Shown here piece after piece: positions 26,284 to 36,173 of a stretch of 62,564 nt of DNA (positions within the stretch are counted from its first letter, which is position 1; the number at the start of each line of letters is the position of its first letter). The stretch is from CAYMJK01 sp043101635 (lineage in GTDB: Bacteria > Planctomycetota > Phycisphaerae > Phycisphaerales > UBA1924): NCBI GenBank assembly GCA_043101635.1, contig JBICIE010000010.1, positions 1-62,564 of the forward strand, written 5' to 3'. The notes below the pieces were generated by a model. It ran no database searches. It was not told the origin of the DNA and was given only the letters and a program-made list of their open reading frames with translations. The translations under genes were made by a program, and so were the position numbers.

Positions 26284-27108
26284 TCAGCGCGGGTTGTTGA
26301 TCCACCCGTAGGGCTGGGCCCGGTCGGTCACGCGCTGGAAGTCCAGCGTCGTTCCCAGCGGGCGCACGTACACGTCGTTGGCCTCGAAGTCCTGCGGCTG
26401 GCGCACCGCCTCCTGATCGCCCTGCGGCATGATCATGTGCTGGGCCGTCATGTCCAGGAAGAGCATGTGCCCGCCGCCGCTGTGGCGCTGCGTGATCTGG
26501 TCCTGGTTGCCCCACTTGCCATCGGCGTAGATCTCGTTCCAGACCCAGGTGCTCTCCTCGACGTACAGCGGGACGCCGGGCATCGGCGTCAGCAGCGTGT
26601 CCTTGTGCCGGGCCGGGATGACCGAGCCGGTGGTGCGCAGCGGGTCCTTGATGCGCACGCACTCGACCTCCACGCCCAGGCGCGCGCCCTGGACCTCGTC
26701 GAACATGGTGTAGTCGAAGTCAAGGGCGCCGACCAGCCCGCCGTAGATCGACCCGCCGGTGCGCTCCCCCCTGGAGTTGCGGCGCTGGTTGGTCGGGCAC
26801 GAGACGATCTCGTGGGCGTCGTTGGCGTACTTGAAGATCTCCCCGGGCTCGTGCGGCTCGACCCACCGCCCCGTCCTGTCATCCATCTCGAAGGCCCAGT
26901 CGTTGCCGAACCAGATCTGGTCCTTGAAGTCCTGGGCGTAGAGCGTCGCCGCCAGGCCGATCTGCTTGTTGTTGTGCAGGCAGATGACCTGCCGGCCCGC
27001 CTCCCGGGCCTTGCCCAGCGACGGCAGCAGAATGCCGACCAGCAGGGCGATGATCGCGATGACCACGAGCAGTTCGATCAGGGTGAAGCCGCGGTCGTCT
27101 CGGCGCAT
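26284..27108 (-). CDS. Prepilin-like N-terminal methylation-motif protein (DUF1559-like layout)
   Basis: 274 residues. The type IV pilin signal RGFTLIELLVVIAIIALLVGILLPSLGKAREA (residues 6-37) has the cleavage site after G7 and the conserved +5 Glu. The rest is a soluble head (about 45-274) with DFKDQIWFGNDWAF and the Cys pair CLHNNKQIG/CPTNQRR, in the layout of the large family of planctomycete DUF1559-like pseudopilins (HNNKQIGLA...Y, and a late HSGGGHMLFLDM). A GGAGGA ribosome site precedes the ATG. Such genes occur in many copies in planctomycetes and are rarely linked to pilus assembly genes; none is nearby here. Confidence 0.85.
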   Translation of the reverse strand: MRRDDRGFTLIELLVVIAIIALLVGILLPSLGKAREAGRQVICLHNNKQIGLAATLYAQDFKDQIWFGNDWAFEMDDRTGRWVEPHEPGEIFKYANDAHEIVSCPTNQRRNSRGERTGGSIYGGLVGALDFDYTMFDEVQGARLGVEVECVRIKDPLRTTGSVIPARHKDTLLTPMPGVPLYVEESTWVWNEIYADGKWGNQDQITQRHSGGGHMLFLDMTAQHMIMPQGDQEAVRQPQDFEANDVYVRPLGTTLDFQRVTDRAQPYGWINNPR

Positions 27109-27198
27109 CGGTTCCTCCGTCTCGGGCCAGTGTAGCGGAAACGACGCCGCGATGGGCGCCCCATTCCGCGCCCCCGGACCTCCGTACACTCACGCCCG

Positions 27199-29058
27199 AT
27201 GCACGACGCCGTCCAGACCCTCGCGCTTGCCCTCGGCTTCGGGTCGCTGGTGACCCTGGCGTGCATGCGCCTTCGGACCCCCCCCATCCTGCCCCTGCTG
27301 CTGATCGGCTTCGTGCTGGGCCGGTCGGGCGTCAACCTGGTCGATGGCGGCAACCTGGAAGCCGGGCTGCTGGCGGTGGTGACCGTGGCCGTGGGCCTGC
27401 TGATCTTCGAGGGCAGCCTGGGGCTGGAGCGGACCGTGTTCACCCAGGCCCCGCGGGCGGTGCGGGGCCTGCTGACCATTGGGATCGTGGTCGCCTGGCT
27501 GCTCGGGGCCCTGGCGGCCCGCTTCACGCTCGACCTGCCGTGGAACCTGTCGCTGCTGCTCGGGGCGATGCTGGTGGTCACAGGGCCGACGGTGATTCAG
27601 CCGATCCTGCGGCGCGTCAGCGTGAAGCCGAACCTGCGCTCGGCCCTGGGCGCCGAGGGGATCCTGATCGATCCGATCGGCGTCGTGCTCGCCGTCTCGA
27701 CGCTGGAGATCGTGCGGACCAGCCTGGAGAGCGGGACCTCAGGCGGCGTGCTGTCGATGGTGCAGTTGTACCTGGCGCCGCTGGCCGCGGGCTTCGTGCT
27801 GGGCGGGGCCGCCGGGCTGGCCGCGGTCTGGGTCATGCGCCGGCAGGAGGGCGGGCACGGGCGCGACATGTCGCTGGCGCTGCTGGGGATGGGCGTGTGC
27901 ATGGTCTCCTTCGGGCTCAGCGAGAAGTGGGCCCACGAGTCCGGGCTGGTGGCGGCGGCGGTGGCGGGCATGATCATCGCCAACGCGCGCGTTGTCGGCG
28001 CCGAGGAGCTGCGCCGCTTCAAGGAGCAGCTCTCGGTGATGCTCGTCGGGGCGCTGTTCATCCTGCTGGCGTCGCGCATCGAGTTTGCGCAGCTCGGCCT
28101 GATCGGCGTGCGCGAGGCGCTGTTTGCCGCCGCGCTCATCCTCGTGGTGCGCCCCGCCAGCGTGTTTGCGGCCACCAGCGGCACGGTCCTGTCGGTGCGG
28201 GAGAAGCTCTTCGCCTCCCTGATTGCCCCGCGCGGCATCGTGGCGGCGTCGCTGGGCTCCATCGTCGCGCTGGAACTTGGGCGCGTCGGGGCCGTCATCA
28301 TCGATCTCGGCGAAACCGAGCGCGGCCAACTGCTGATCGACACCGGACAGCGCATCGAGGCGATCGTGCTGCTGGTGATCGTCGCCTCCGTCGCGCTGGC
28401 GGGGGCCCTGGCCGGACCGCTGGCGACCCTGCTGCGCGTGCGGGCCGGGGCGCCCAATGGCCTGATCATCATCGGCGCCCATCGGCTGGGGCGGGAACTG
28501 GCCCGCGAGCTGGCGGCACAGAAGATCCCCGTGCGCCTCGTCGACACCAACGCGGGCAACATCGCCGCGGCCAGCGCCCTGGGGGTGCCGGCGGCCCTCG
28601 GCGACGCCACCGACGACGACTGGCTGGAGAGCGAGGTCGCCACGCCGCAGATGGGCTGGCTGCTGGCCATCACCGATAACGCCGATGTCGACCGCGTGGC
28701 GACCCGCTGGGCCCTGGACCGCCTCGGCGCCGGCCACGCCTTCAAGTGGTTCCGAGAAGAGCCCGGCGCCGACGACAGCCGCTTTGGCGTGGCCCTGCAG
28801 TGGGGACGTCCGCTTCGGCACCTGCTGTTCCAGATGGACACGAACCTCGCCCGCGTGTCAACCTGGACCGGTCATCGCGATGGCGCCATTCCTGTGGCCG
28901 TAATCGACGAGGAAGGCCAGCTCAAGCTGGTGAGCGGGGACGCCAGCGCCGATGACATCCACGAGGACGACACGGTGGTCGGCGTCGAGGTGGGCCCGCC
29001 GCTCAGGCGGCCTGATTCCGGCGGCGCCCAGGCCGGCGTCACTCAGCCCGAGGCGTAG
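27199..29058 (+). CDS. Cation/proton antiporter with C-terminal TrkA-N domain
   Basis: 619 residues. About 12 membrane helices (residues 5-415) of the CPA1/CPA2 antiporter fold: PPILPLLLIGFVLGRSGVNL, GLLIFEGSLGLERTVF, TGPTVIQPILRRVSV and EGILIDPIGVVLA. The Asp of the ion-binding motif is kept in ILIDPIG. After a short linker comes a Rossmann-type NAD-binding RCK/TrkA-N domain (about 425-540), starting GLIIIGAHRLGRELAREL with VRLVDTNAGNIAAA and GDATDDDWLE. This gating domain is typical of Kef-like potassium or sodium/proton exchangers, where a nucleotide or metabolite controls transport. The last 70 residues are acidic and lack a full RCK C-terminal half. Confidence 0.88.
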   Translation: MHDAVQTLALALGFGSLVTLACMRLRTPPILPLLLIGFVLGRSGVNLVDGGNLEAGLLAVVTVAVGLLIFEGSLGLERTVFTQAPRAVRGLLTIGIVVAWLLGALAARFTLDLPWNLSLLLGAMLVVTGPTVIQPILRRVSVKPNLRSALGAEGILIDPIGVVLAVSTLEIVRTSLESGTSGGVLSMVQLYLAPLAAGFVLGGAAGLAAVWVMRRQEGGHGRDMSLALLGMGVCMVSFGLSEKWAHESGLVAAAVAGMIIANARVVGAEELRRFKEQLSVMLVGALFILLASRIEFAQLGLIGVREALFAAALILVVRPASVFAATSGTVLSVREKLFASLIAPRGIVAASLGSIVALELGRVGAVIIDLGETERGQLLIDTGQRIEAIVLLVIVASVALAGALAGPLATLLRVRAGAPNGLIIIGAHRLGRELARELAAQKIPVRLVDTNAGNIAAASALGVPAALGDATDDDWLESEVATPQMGWLLAITDNADVDRVATRWALDRLGAGHAFKWFREEPGADDSRFGVALQWGRPLRHLLFQMDTNLARVSTWTGHRDGAIPVAVIDEEGQLKLVSGDASADDIHEDDTVVGVEVGPPLRRPDSGGAQAGVTQPEA

Positions 29059-29102
29059 GCGTCATTTTCCCGGTCGCCCGCCGCGGGATGGAGGGTTCCG
29101 GG

Positions 29103-29576
29103 ATGGTCTCATTGCGACGGCTGCTGTTGTCGGTGATCTGCCTCGCCGCGGGCGCCTTCTGGCTCTACCGTGGCGCCGGCGTGGCCCGCGACGCACTGGC
29201 GAGCGACAGTTGGCCGACGGCCAACGGCAAGATCGTCGCCTCCGAGATCGTGCCCGAGAACGGCTACGGCGTCCCGGAGAACGGCAAGTTCGTGGCCCGG
29301 ATCGTCTTTTCCTACGATGTGGGCGGCGTGGAGTACGAGAGCAACCGCCTCGCCATCGGCCGTGTCGCCAAGGCGCGCACGCATCCGGACGCGGTCGTCC
29401 GCAAGTATCCGGTCGGGCGGTTCGTCAAGGTCGCCTACGACCCGGCGCAGCCGACGAGCGCTGCGCTGGAGCCGGGGCTCAACCTCGCCACGGCGCTGCC
29501 GGCGCTCCTGGGCGTGCTGCTGGTGCTCGCCTCGTTCGTGTTCTTCGTGCTTGGACGTGTGTCGACGCAGGAGTAG
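29103..29576 (+). CDS. DUF3592-type membrane protein
   Basis: 157 residues. It has an N-terminal membrane helix (about 5-23, LLLSVICLAAGAFWLYRGA) and a C-terminal one (about 129-151, LPALLGVLLVLASFVFFVLGRV), with a beta-sandwich domain between them (SWPTANGKIVASEIV, RIVFSYDVGGVEYESNRL, YPVGRFVKVAYDPAQP). This is the DUF3592 layout; its function is unknown, although the sandwich faces outside. The ATG at 29103 is preferred to one at 29088 because GGAGGG lies just ahead of it. Confidence 0.8.
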   Translation: MVSLRRLLLSVICLAAGAFWLYRGAGVARDALASDSWPTANGKIVASEIVPENGYGVPENGKFVARIVFSYDVGGVEYESNRLAIGRVAKARTHPDAVVRKYPVGRFVKVAYDPAQPTSAALEPGLNLATALPALLGVLLVLASFVFFVLGRVSTQE

Positions 29577-29612
29577 ATCCGCGCCGCCGGCGCTGCGCAG
29601 GGGCTCATCGTC

Positions 29613-30092
29613 ATGCAACCGTACAGAGTTGTCCGCACGGGCTTCACGCTGGTGGAGATCCTGATCGTGGTGCTGATCCTGGGGATCCTGGCGGCGCTGG
29701 TCGTGCCGCGATTTGCCACCGCCAGCGAAGACGCGGCTCGCCAGGCCTTCTCCGAGTCGCTGCTCGGCTTCGTCGACGCCGCCACCATGTACCAGGCGCG
29801 GGAAGGCCGCCCCATCCCCGACGGCGGTACCGGACTGCTGCCGCCGGGCATGGAGCCGTATGTCAAGGCCCGCGACTGGGAGAACGGCACGCCGATCGGC
29901 GGCATGTGGGACTCCGAGTTCCGCGATGTCGGCGGCATGGAGAGTCTCATCGGCGTGCACTTCATGGGCGGCGATGACCCGGGCGCCGCCTTCATGACGC
30001 AGGTGGACGCCATCTTCGACGATGGCAATCTCGCCACCGGCGCCTTCCGCGACTTCGGTGGCTCGCGGTATTACTACATCATCATCGAGTAG
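29613..30092 (+). CDS. Pseudopilin-type (GspG-like) prepilin protein
   Basis: 159 residues. The class III signal is FTLVEILIVVLILGILAALVVPRF (residues 11-34), with Gly before Phe as the cleavage point and the +5 Glu kept. The remainder is a short soluble head of about 125 residues with a GspG-like alpha-turn start (ATASEDAARQAFSESLLGFVDAATMYQAREG) and a C-terminus ending in a tyrosine cluster (SRYYYIIIE). Size fits a minor type II secretion pseudopilin. No other T2SS or pilus gene is in this window. A short GC hairpin (30092-30106) follows the stop codon. Confidence 0.82.
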   Translation: MQPYRVVRTGFTLVEILIVVLILGILAALVVPRFATASEDAARQAFSESLLGFVDAATMYQAREGRPIPDGGTGLLPPGMEPYVKARDWENGTPIGGMWDSEFRDVGGMESLIGVHFMGGDDPGAAFMTQVDAIFDDGNLATGAFRDFGGSRYYYIIIE

Positions 30093-30178
30093 CCCGCGCC
30101 GCGGGCAGCACTGGGGCCGATCCGCGCCCCAGACGCATACAGTCCTCCGCTTCCCGGATACCAGCGGAGGACCTGCAG

Positions 30179-31189
30179 ATGTGGAAATTGCTGCGCGCGG
30201 CGGCCCCGATCGCGGCGGTAGCGCTGGCGTCGTGCGCATCGGACCCGGACCGGACCAACCCGCGCATCCACAAGCTCAACCGCGACTACGGACTCCTGCT
30301 GCCGGACAAGGCCGAGGCCGAGCCCGGCGCGTGGTTCGTCTTTGCCTACTTCACCGAGCCCGAGCCGGAGCTGCGCCTGGCGCTCAGCAGCGACGGCTAC
30401 GAGTTCCGCCCGCTGCTCGGTGGGCGGCCAGTGCTCAACGCCGGGCGACTGTGGCTGCGCGACCCGTGCGTGGCGCTCGGGCCCGATGGGCTGTTCCACG
30501 CGGTGTGGACCGGCGGCAACACCAGCCAGATCGGCTACGCCACCTCGCCGGATCTGCTGACCTGGAGTGCGCCGCGGGCCCTCGATGTGATGCAGGCCAT
30601 GCCAGGCTCGCAGGCCTGCTGGGCGCCGGAGATCGTCTGGGACGAGGCCCGCGCCGAGTGGATGATCCTCTGGTCCAGCGAGGTGGCGGGGCGCTTCGCC
30701 GAAACGGACCAGATGGCCGGCGCCAACCACCGGGTGTACTTCACCACGACGCAGGACTTCCGCACGCTGGCTGCGCCGCAGTTGCTGCTCGACCCCGGCT
30801 ATCCCGTCATCGACGCGACGCTGCTGTACGAGGGCGGGTCGTGGCTGCTGTTCTTCAAGGATGAGCGCGACGCCCCCGCCAAGAAACAGGTGCGGATGAC
30901 CAGCGGCCCGACGCCGCGCGGCCCGTGGGGCCCGATCAGCGCCGGGCTCACCGTGCGCCGCGTCGAGGCGCCGACGGCGGCGAAGGTTGGCGCCGCCGTG
31001 CTGGTCTACTTCGACGAGTACCGCGACCACAAGTACGGCGCCATCCAGTCGCGCGACCTGCAGACGTGGCGGGATGTCTCGCGCCTGATCTCGCTCCCCG
31101 AGGGCGCCCGCCACGGTACGGTGCTTCGCATTCCGGATGATGTGGCGCAGGGGCTGCTGCGGGCCGACGAGGCCGCCCGGAAGAACTGA
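30179..31189 (+). CDS. Lipoprotein with GH43-like five-bladed propeller
   Basis: 336 residues. The lipobox ALAS-C at about residues 15-19 marks a lipoprotein. The body resembles glycoside hydrolase family 43/62/68 propellers: a repeated pattern of strand and WS motifs (RDPCVALGPDGLFHAVWTGG, GYATSPDLLTWS, CWAPEIVWDEARAEWMILWSS, VIDATLLYEGGSWLLFFKDE, YGAIQSRDLQTWRDVS). The likely catalytic acids of the family are suggested by D in LRDPCV, E in CWAPEIVW and D in VIDATLL. It may cleave or bind arabinan/xylan-type glycans, but the substrate is not readable from sequence. Confidence 0.8.
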   Translation: MWKLLRAAAPIAAVALASCASDPDRTNPRIHKLNRDYGLLLPDKAEAEPGAWFVFAYFTEPEPELRLALSSDGYEFRPLLGGRPVLNAGRLWLRDPCVALGPDGLFHAVWTGGNTSQIGYATSPDLLTWSAPRALDVMQAMPGSQACWAPEIVWDEARAEWMILWSSEVAGRFAETDQMAGANHRVYFTTTQDFRTLAAPQLLLDPGYPVIDATLLYEGGSWLLFFKDERDAPAKKQVRMTSGPTPRGPWGPISAGLTVRRVEAPTAAKVGAAVLVYFDEYRDHKYGAIQSRDLQTWRDVSRLISLPEGARHGTVLRIPDDVAQGLLRADEAARKN

Positions 31190-31244
31190 TGCTGGCCGCC
31201 CCCGGCGCGACGCTGTACAATGGCGCATCGAAAGGAGGTGTGCG

Positions 31245-31820
31245 ATGCGATGCGCCCTTTGCGCCCTCGGCGCCGCGGCAGCGCTGTCCCTGTGCGCCGG
31301 CGCCTCCGGGCAGTGGTACTGGCCGCCAACCGGCGGCGTGGGAGTCGATCCGAGTTGCCCGCATCCCGATGCGCGGCTCACGCTGCTGGTCTCCGGCGAC
31401 TGGCGGGACGCCTGCCCGCCGAACATCGCCCGGGCCGCGGTGCGCGGGTTCGAAGTCGAGGTCGACCTCGTGCGCGACCCGCCGCCGGGGCCGTGCCCGC
31501 TGGTGATCACGCCGTACGCCCACGAGATCCCGATCGGGCGCCTGCCCGCTGGCGACTACACCGTGTTTGCGACGTACTACGAGGGCGATGTGCTGGCCCT
31601 GCCGCGGACCGCGGCCGGCAAGTTCACCGTCGACCCGGGCTGCCCGGCGCCCTGCTACCCCGACTGCGACGGCTCGGGCGCGCTCGACTTCTTTGACTTC
31701 CTCTGCTTCCAGAACGCCTTCGCGGCAGGCGATGACTACGCCGACTGCGACGAGTCGGGCGCGCTGGACTTCTTCGACTTCCTGTGCTTCCAGAACGAGT
31801 TTGCGGGCGGGTGCCCGTAG
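31245..31820 (+). CDS. Small secreted protein with cysteine-type dockerin-like tail
   Basis: 191 residues. Signal peptide about 1-22 (ALGAAAALSLCAGASG). The middle (about 30-125) is a beta-rich domain with two Cys pairs (PSCPHPDARL, ACPPNIARA) and no family match. The tail starts CYPDCDGSGALDFFDFLCFQNAF, then DCDESGALDFFDFLCFQNEFAGGCP, with six cysteines in the two units; the second unit has DESG where others have DGSG. A near-perfect ribosome site AAAGGAGGTG (31231-31240) precedes the start and suggests strong translation. The longer frame from 31137 overlaps the GH43-like gene and is not supported. Confidence 0.85.
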   Translation: MRCALCALGAAAALSLCAGASGQWYWPPTGGVGVDPSCPHPDARLTLLVSGDWRDACPPNIARAAVRGFEVEVDLVRDPPPGPCPLVITPYAHEIPIGRLPAGDYTVFATYYEGDVLALPRTAAGKFTVDPGCPAPCYPDCDGSGALDFFDFLCFQNAFAAGDDYADCDESGALDFFDFLCFQNEFAGGCP

Positions 31821-31883
31821 GCGCCCGTAGGCGGGCAAAGCCGGAGGCAGAACTCGAAGGTAGCGATCCGAAGGCAGAGGCCG

Positions 31884-32111
31884 TTACTGGGCTTCACCGG
31901 CGTCGCGGAGGCCCGGCGCGGCATTCGCCGGGGCTGATCCGTCTTCGCCAGTGGCAGCGCGGAACTTCTGCCACATCTCGCGCCGGAGGCGGGCGAAGAG
32001 CGCGGCGTGGCGAAGGGCCTGGAGCATGCCCTCTTCGTCGTTGAAGCGTTCCGCGAGCGTTTGCTCGCTCGGGCCGTTCACGCGCCGTATTCCGTTTGAA
32101 GACGATTCCAC
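31884..32111 (-). CDS. Small protein partner of the zeta-type toxin
   Basis: 75 residues from a GTG, overlapping the end of the toxin gene by 34 bases, which suggests tight coupling. Mostly helical and charged (EQTLAERFNDEEGMLQALRH, then AALFARLRREMWQKF) with no membrane segment or Cys. It has no clear homology I recognise. Its position suggests an antitoxin or a regulator of the zeta-like kinase, in the reverse order to the classical epsilon-zeta pair, where the antitoxin comes first. The GTG start could instead be a later in-frame codon. Confidence 0.5.
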   Translation of the reverse strand: MESSSNGIRRVNGPSEQTLAERFNDEEGMLQALRHAALFARLRREMWQKFRAATGEDGSAPANAAPGLRDAGEAQ

Positions 32112-32653
32112 AGCCGAGGCTCCGAGATCCGGCCATCGTTGCGTGCGATGGGCGCAGGTTCCTTGCCGGAATTATCGTATACGGCCCACTCATCGGCGAG
32201 GGGAAGGTAGAGAGAGAAGAGGTTGCGGAGACCCCGTGCGTATCGGCGACGGACGACCGCCACGGGAACGTCGTGCCCCCCTTCTTGGACCCGCGCGCGA
32301 ACGCGGACGACGGCGAGATCTGCGGAGGCGAGATGGAGAAAGATCAGGCGAAAGCGATAGCTAGCGGAACGCATGCTGGCGATTCGCGGGGCAAAGCTCC
32401 GAGAGGCGAGCGTTGTTTCGAATGCGAACGTAGCACGCTCGGCCGAGAGTTCGGCAATTCGCTGCAGCATGATGCGTCCGGCGGTGATCGCCGAGATCTC
32501 GGGAACGAAGCCGGAGAGTCCTCTTGCGATATCATCGGCATTGACGAACTCCGATATCCTCAAGCGCCCGCGGAGCAAGTAAGGAGCAGCGGTCGATTTG
32601 CCAGCGCCGTTGGGGCCGGCAAGGACAATGACGCTTGGCGGATCGGCGGACAA
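32078..32653 (-). CDS. Zeta-toxin-family kinase
   Basis: 191 residues. Zeta toxins phosphorylate UDP-N-acetyl sugars and so block peptidoglycan synthesis; other members of this P-loop family have unrelated roles. Walker A is GPNGAGKST (13-21), the following NADDIARGL (38-46) gives the substrate-site Asp pair, then FAFETTL (77-82). The lid region has ARVQEGGHDVPVAVVRRRYARGLRNL (about 120-145), with the family Gly-Gly-His and two Arg, and ends VYDNSG (158-163). All core residues are present, so it should be active. It begins three bases after the lepA stop on the same strand and is therefore probably translated from the lepA transcript. Confidence 0.85.
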   Translation of the reverse strand: MSADPPSVIVLAGPNGAGKSTAAPYLLRGRLRISEFVNADDIARGLSGFVPEISAITAGRIMLQRIAELSAERATFAFETTLASRSFAPRIASMRSASYRFRLIFLHLASADLAVVRVRARVQEGGHDVPVAVVRRRYARGLRNLFSLYLPLADEWAVYDNSGKEPAPIARNDGRISEPRLWNRLQTEYGA

Positions 32654-32656
32654 ACG

Positions 32657-34588
<1,932 letters not shown>

Positions 34589-34611
34589 CCAACGGCGGGA
34601 AGGAAGGACCG

Positions 34612-35529
34612 ATGAGCGACGAATGCCGCGAGATCTCGATGATCCTGATCGCCACCGGCCTGCGGGAGGAGTCCGCCGCGGCGGTCCGCCTCGGCCGCTG
34701 GCTGGCGGGGAAGCTGGGGGCGAAGGTGGAGGCGGCCCACATCATCGAGCCGCTGCAGCCGTCCGTGCTGGCCGCAGCGCCGGAACTGGAGCAGGCGCAC
34801 GAGGAGGCGGCCCGCAAGAAGCTGCGGGCCTTCCTCGAGGAGCACGGGATCGAGGGCGCCATCCCCGTGCACGTGGAGACCGGAGAGGTCGTCTCGGAGC
34901 TGATCCAGATGCAGCACCGGACGCGGGCCGACCTGGTCCTGGTCGGTCGCCCCGAGGGGCGGGGGGCGATGGGTTCCACCGGCGCCGGCATGGCCCGGAA
35001 GATGCCGGTGAGCGTGCTGATCGTGCCGGCGGGCTTCGTCGGCGCCGTGCAGCGGCTCGGCGTGGCCACCGACCTCACCGACGAGTCGGAACTCGGCGTG
35101 CGCCGGGCCCTGGACCTCGGACGCCGACTGGGCCTCAAGGAGATCACCCTGCTGCACACCTACGCGGCGCCGGTGGGCTATCACACCATCGCGACGCACG
35201 AGGAGGTGTGCGCGCGAATCGAGAAGAACTGCCGCGAGCGCGGCGAGGCCATGGTCAAGCGGCTTGCCGAGCAGGCCGGGCCGGGCGCCCCGCGCGTGCG
35301 CATCGCGCTGGCCGAGGGGCCGCCGACCGAGGCGCTCGTGCAGTTGGCCGAGGAGGAGATGCTCGACCTGCTGGTCGTCTCCACCCACGGTCGCACCGGG
35401 GCGCTGTCGATGTTCATGGGGCGCACGACCGAGAAGATCCTGGGCCGGGCCCCGTGCGCGGTGTGGGCGGAGCGTTCGCCGAAGCTGCTCCAGACGGCGC
35501 TGGACGCCCTCGGCGAACTACTGCACTGA
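34612..35529 (+). CDS. Universal stress protein, tandem USP domains
   Basis: 305 residues containing two USP folds, residues 7-143 (ISMILIATGLREESAAAVRL...VSVLIVPAG) and about 150-290 (GVATDLTDESELGVRRALDLG). The second copy keeps the ATP-binding pattern G-2-G-9-G in THGRTGALSMFMGRTTEKIL (residues about 260-280). The first copy has a shorter variant, VGRPEGRGAMGSTGAGMARK. Tandem USPs bind ATP and are linked to hypoxia or starvation in other bacteria. It starts 24 bases from the ATG of divergent lepA, with GGAAGGA as ribosome site. Confidence 0.9.
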   Translation: MSDECREISMILIATGLREESAAAVRLGRWLAGKLGAKVEAAHIIEPLQPSVLAAAPELEQAHEEAARKKLRAFLEEHGIEGAIPVHVETGEVVSELIQMQHRTRADLVLVGRPEGRGAMGSTGAGMARKMPVSVLIVPAGFVGAVQRLGVATDLTDESELGVRRALDLGRRLGLKEITLLHTYAAPVGYHTIATHEEVCARIEKNCRERGEAMVKRLAEQAGPGAPRVRIALAEGPPTEALVQLAEEEMLDLLVVSTHGRTGALSMFMGRTTEKILGRAPCAVWAERSPKLLQTALDALGELLH

Positions 35530-35530
35530 T

Positions 35531-36076
35531 TCACCCCCGCGGCCGGTTCCACGGCAGCAGCGCCAGCGCCTGCGTCATGCCGCAGAAGCCCGTGGCGCCC
35601 GCGATCAGCAGCCCGAAGCCCACGAGAACATCCAGCGCATAGAAGCCCGGATGCACAAGCGCGCCGAGCCCCACCCCCAGCAGCGCCATGACGCCGGCCC
35701 CGATCTGCACCTGGCGCATCATGTCGATCGGCGTGCGCACCGGACGGTCCGTCGGCAGGCCCGCCTTCTTCCACCCCACGATCCCGCCCGCAAGATGCTC
35801 GCCCACCCCGCCGGTGGCGCTGGCGAAGCGGGCCGCCGCGTTCGCCGACCGCACGCCCGTGCGGCAGTAGAAGATGATCCGCGCTTCGGGGTGAGCGCGG
35901 CGCAGCGCCTCCGGATCAAGCTGGCGCAGCGGCGTCAGCGCCGCGCCATCGATCCGCTCTGACCGGTGCTCCATCGGCTCGCGGACATCCACCAGCACGG
36001 CGCCGGCGCCCATCGCCTCCTGCGCCTCGGCCGGTGAGAGGTTCTTCACGCCCGACTGTGCTCCCGCTGCGCTCAT
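35531..36076 (-). CDS. Rhodanese-domain protein with DUF2892 membrane tail
   Basis: 181 residues. The rhodanese domain (about 10-110) contains VLVDVREPMEHRSERIDGA and the active-site loop IFYCRTGVRS with catalytic C71. A DUF2892-type tail (about 118-181) has two membrane helices (VQIGAGVMALLGVGLGALVHP, DVLVGFGLLIAGATGFCG). This fusion is common in bacteria that handle sulfane sulfur at the inner membrane, for example to pass sulfur to a sulfurtransferase chain. The ribosome site is GGAGAAGGG. Its stop codon is one base from that of the convergent USP gene. Confidence 0.9.
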   Translation of the reverse strand: MSAAGAQSGVKNLSPAEAQEAMGAGAVLVDVREPMEHRSERIDGAALTPLRQLDPEALRRAHPEARIIFYCRTGVRSANAAARFASATGGVGEHLAGGIVGWKKAGLPTDRPVRTPIDMMRQVQIGAGVMALLGVGLGALVHPGFYALDVLVGFGLLIAGATGFCGMTQALALLPWNRPRG

Positions 36077-36173
36077 GACCCTTCTCCTGCGGCAAAGAAG
36101 CGTACGCCGGCGGCGGCGAAACCCCCAGCCGGGCCGCCGGGGCGCCGCCCCAGCTTCCGAGTACCATGGTCCC

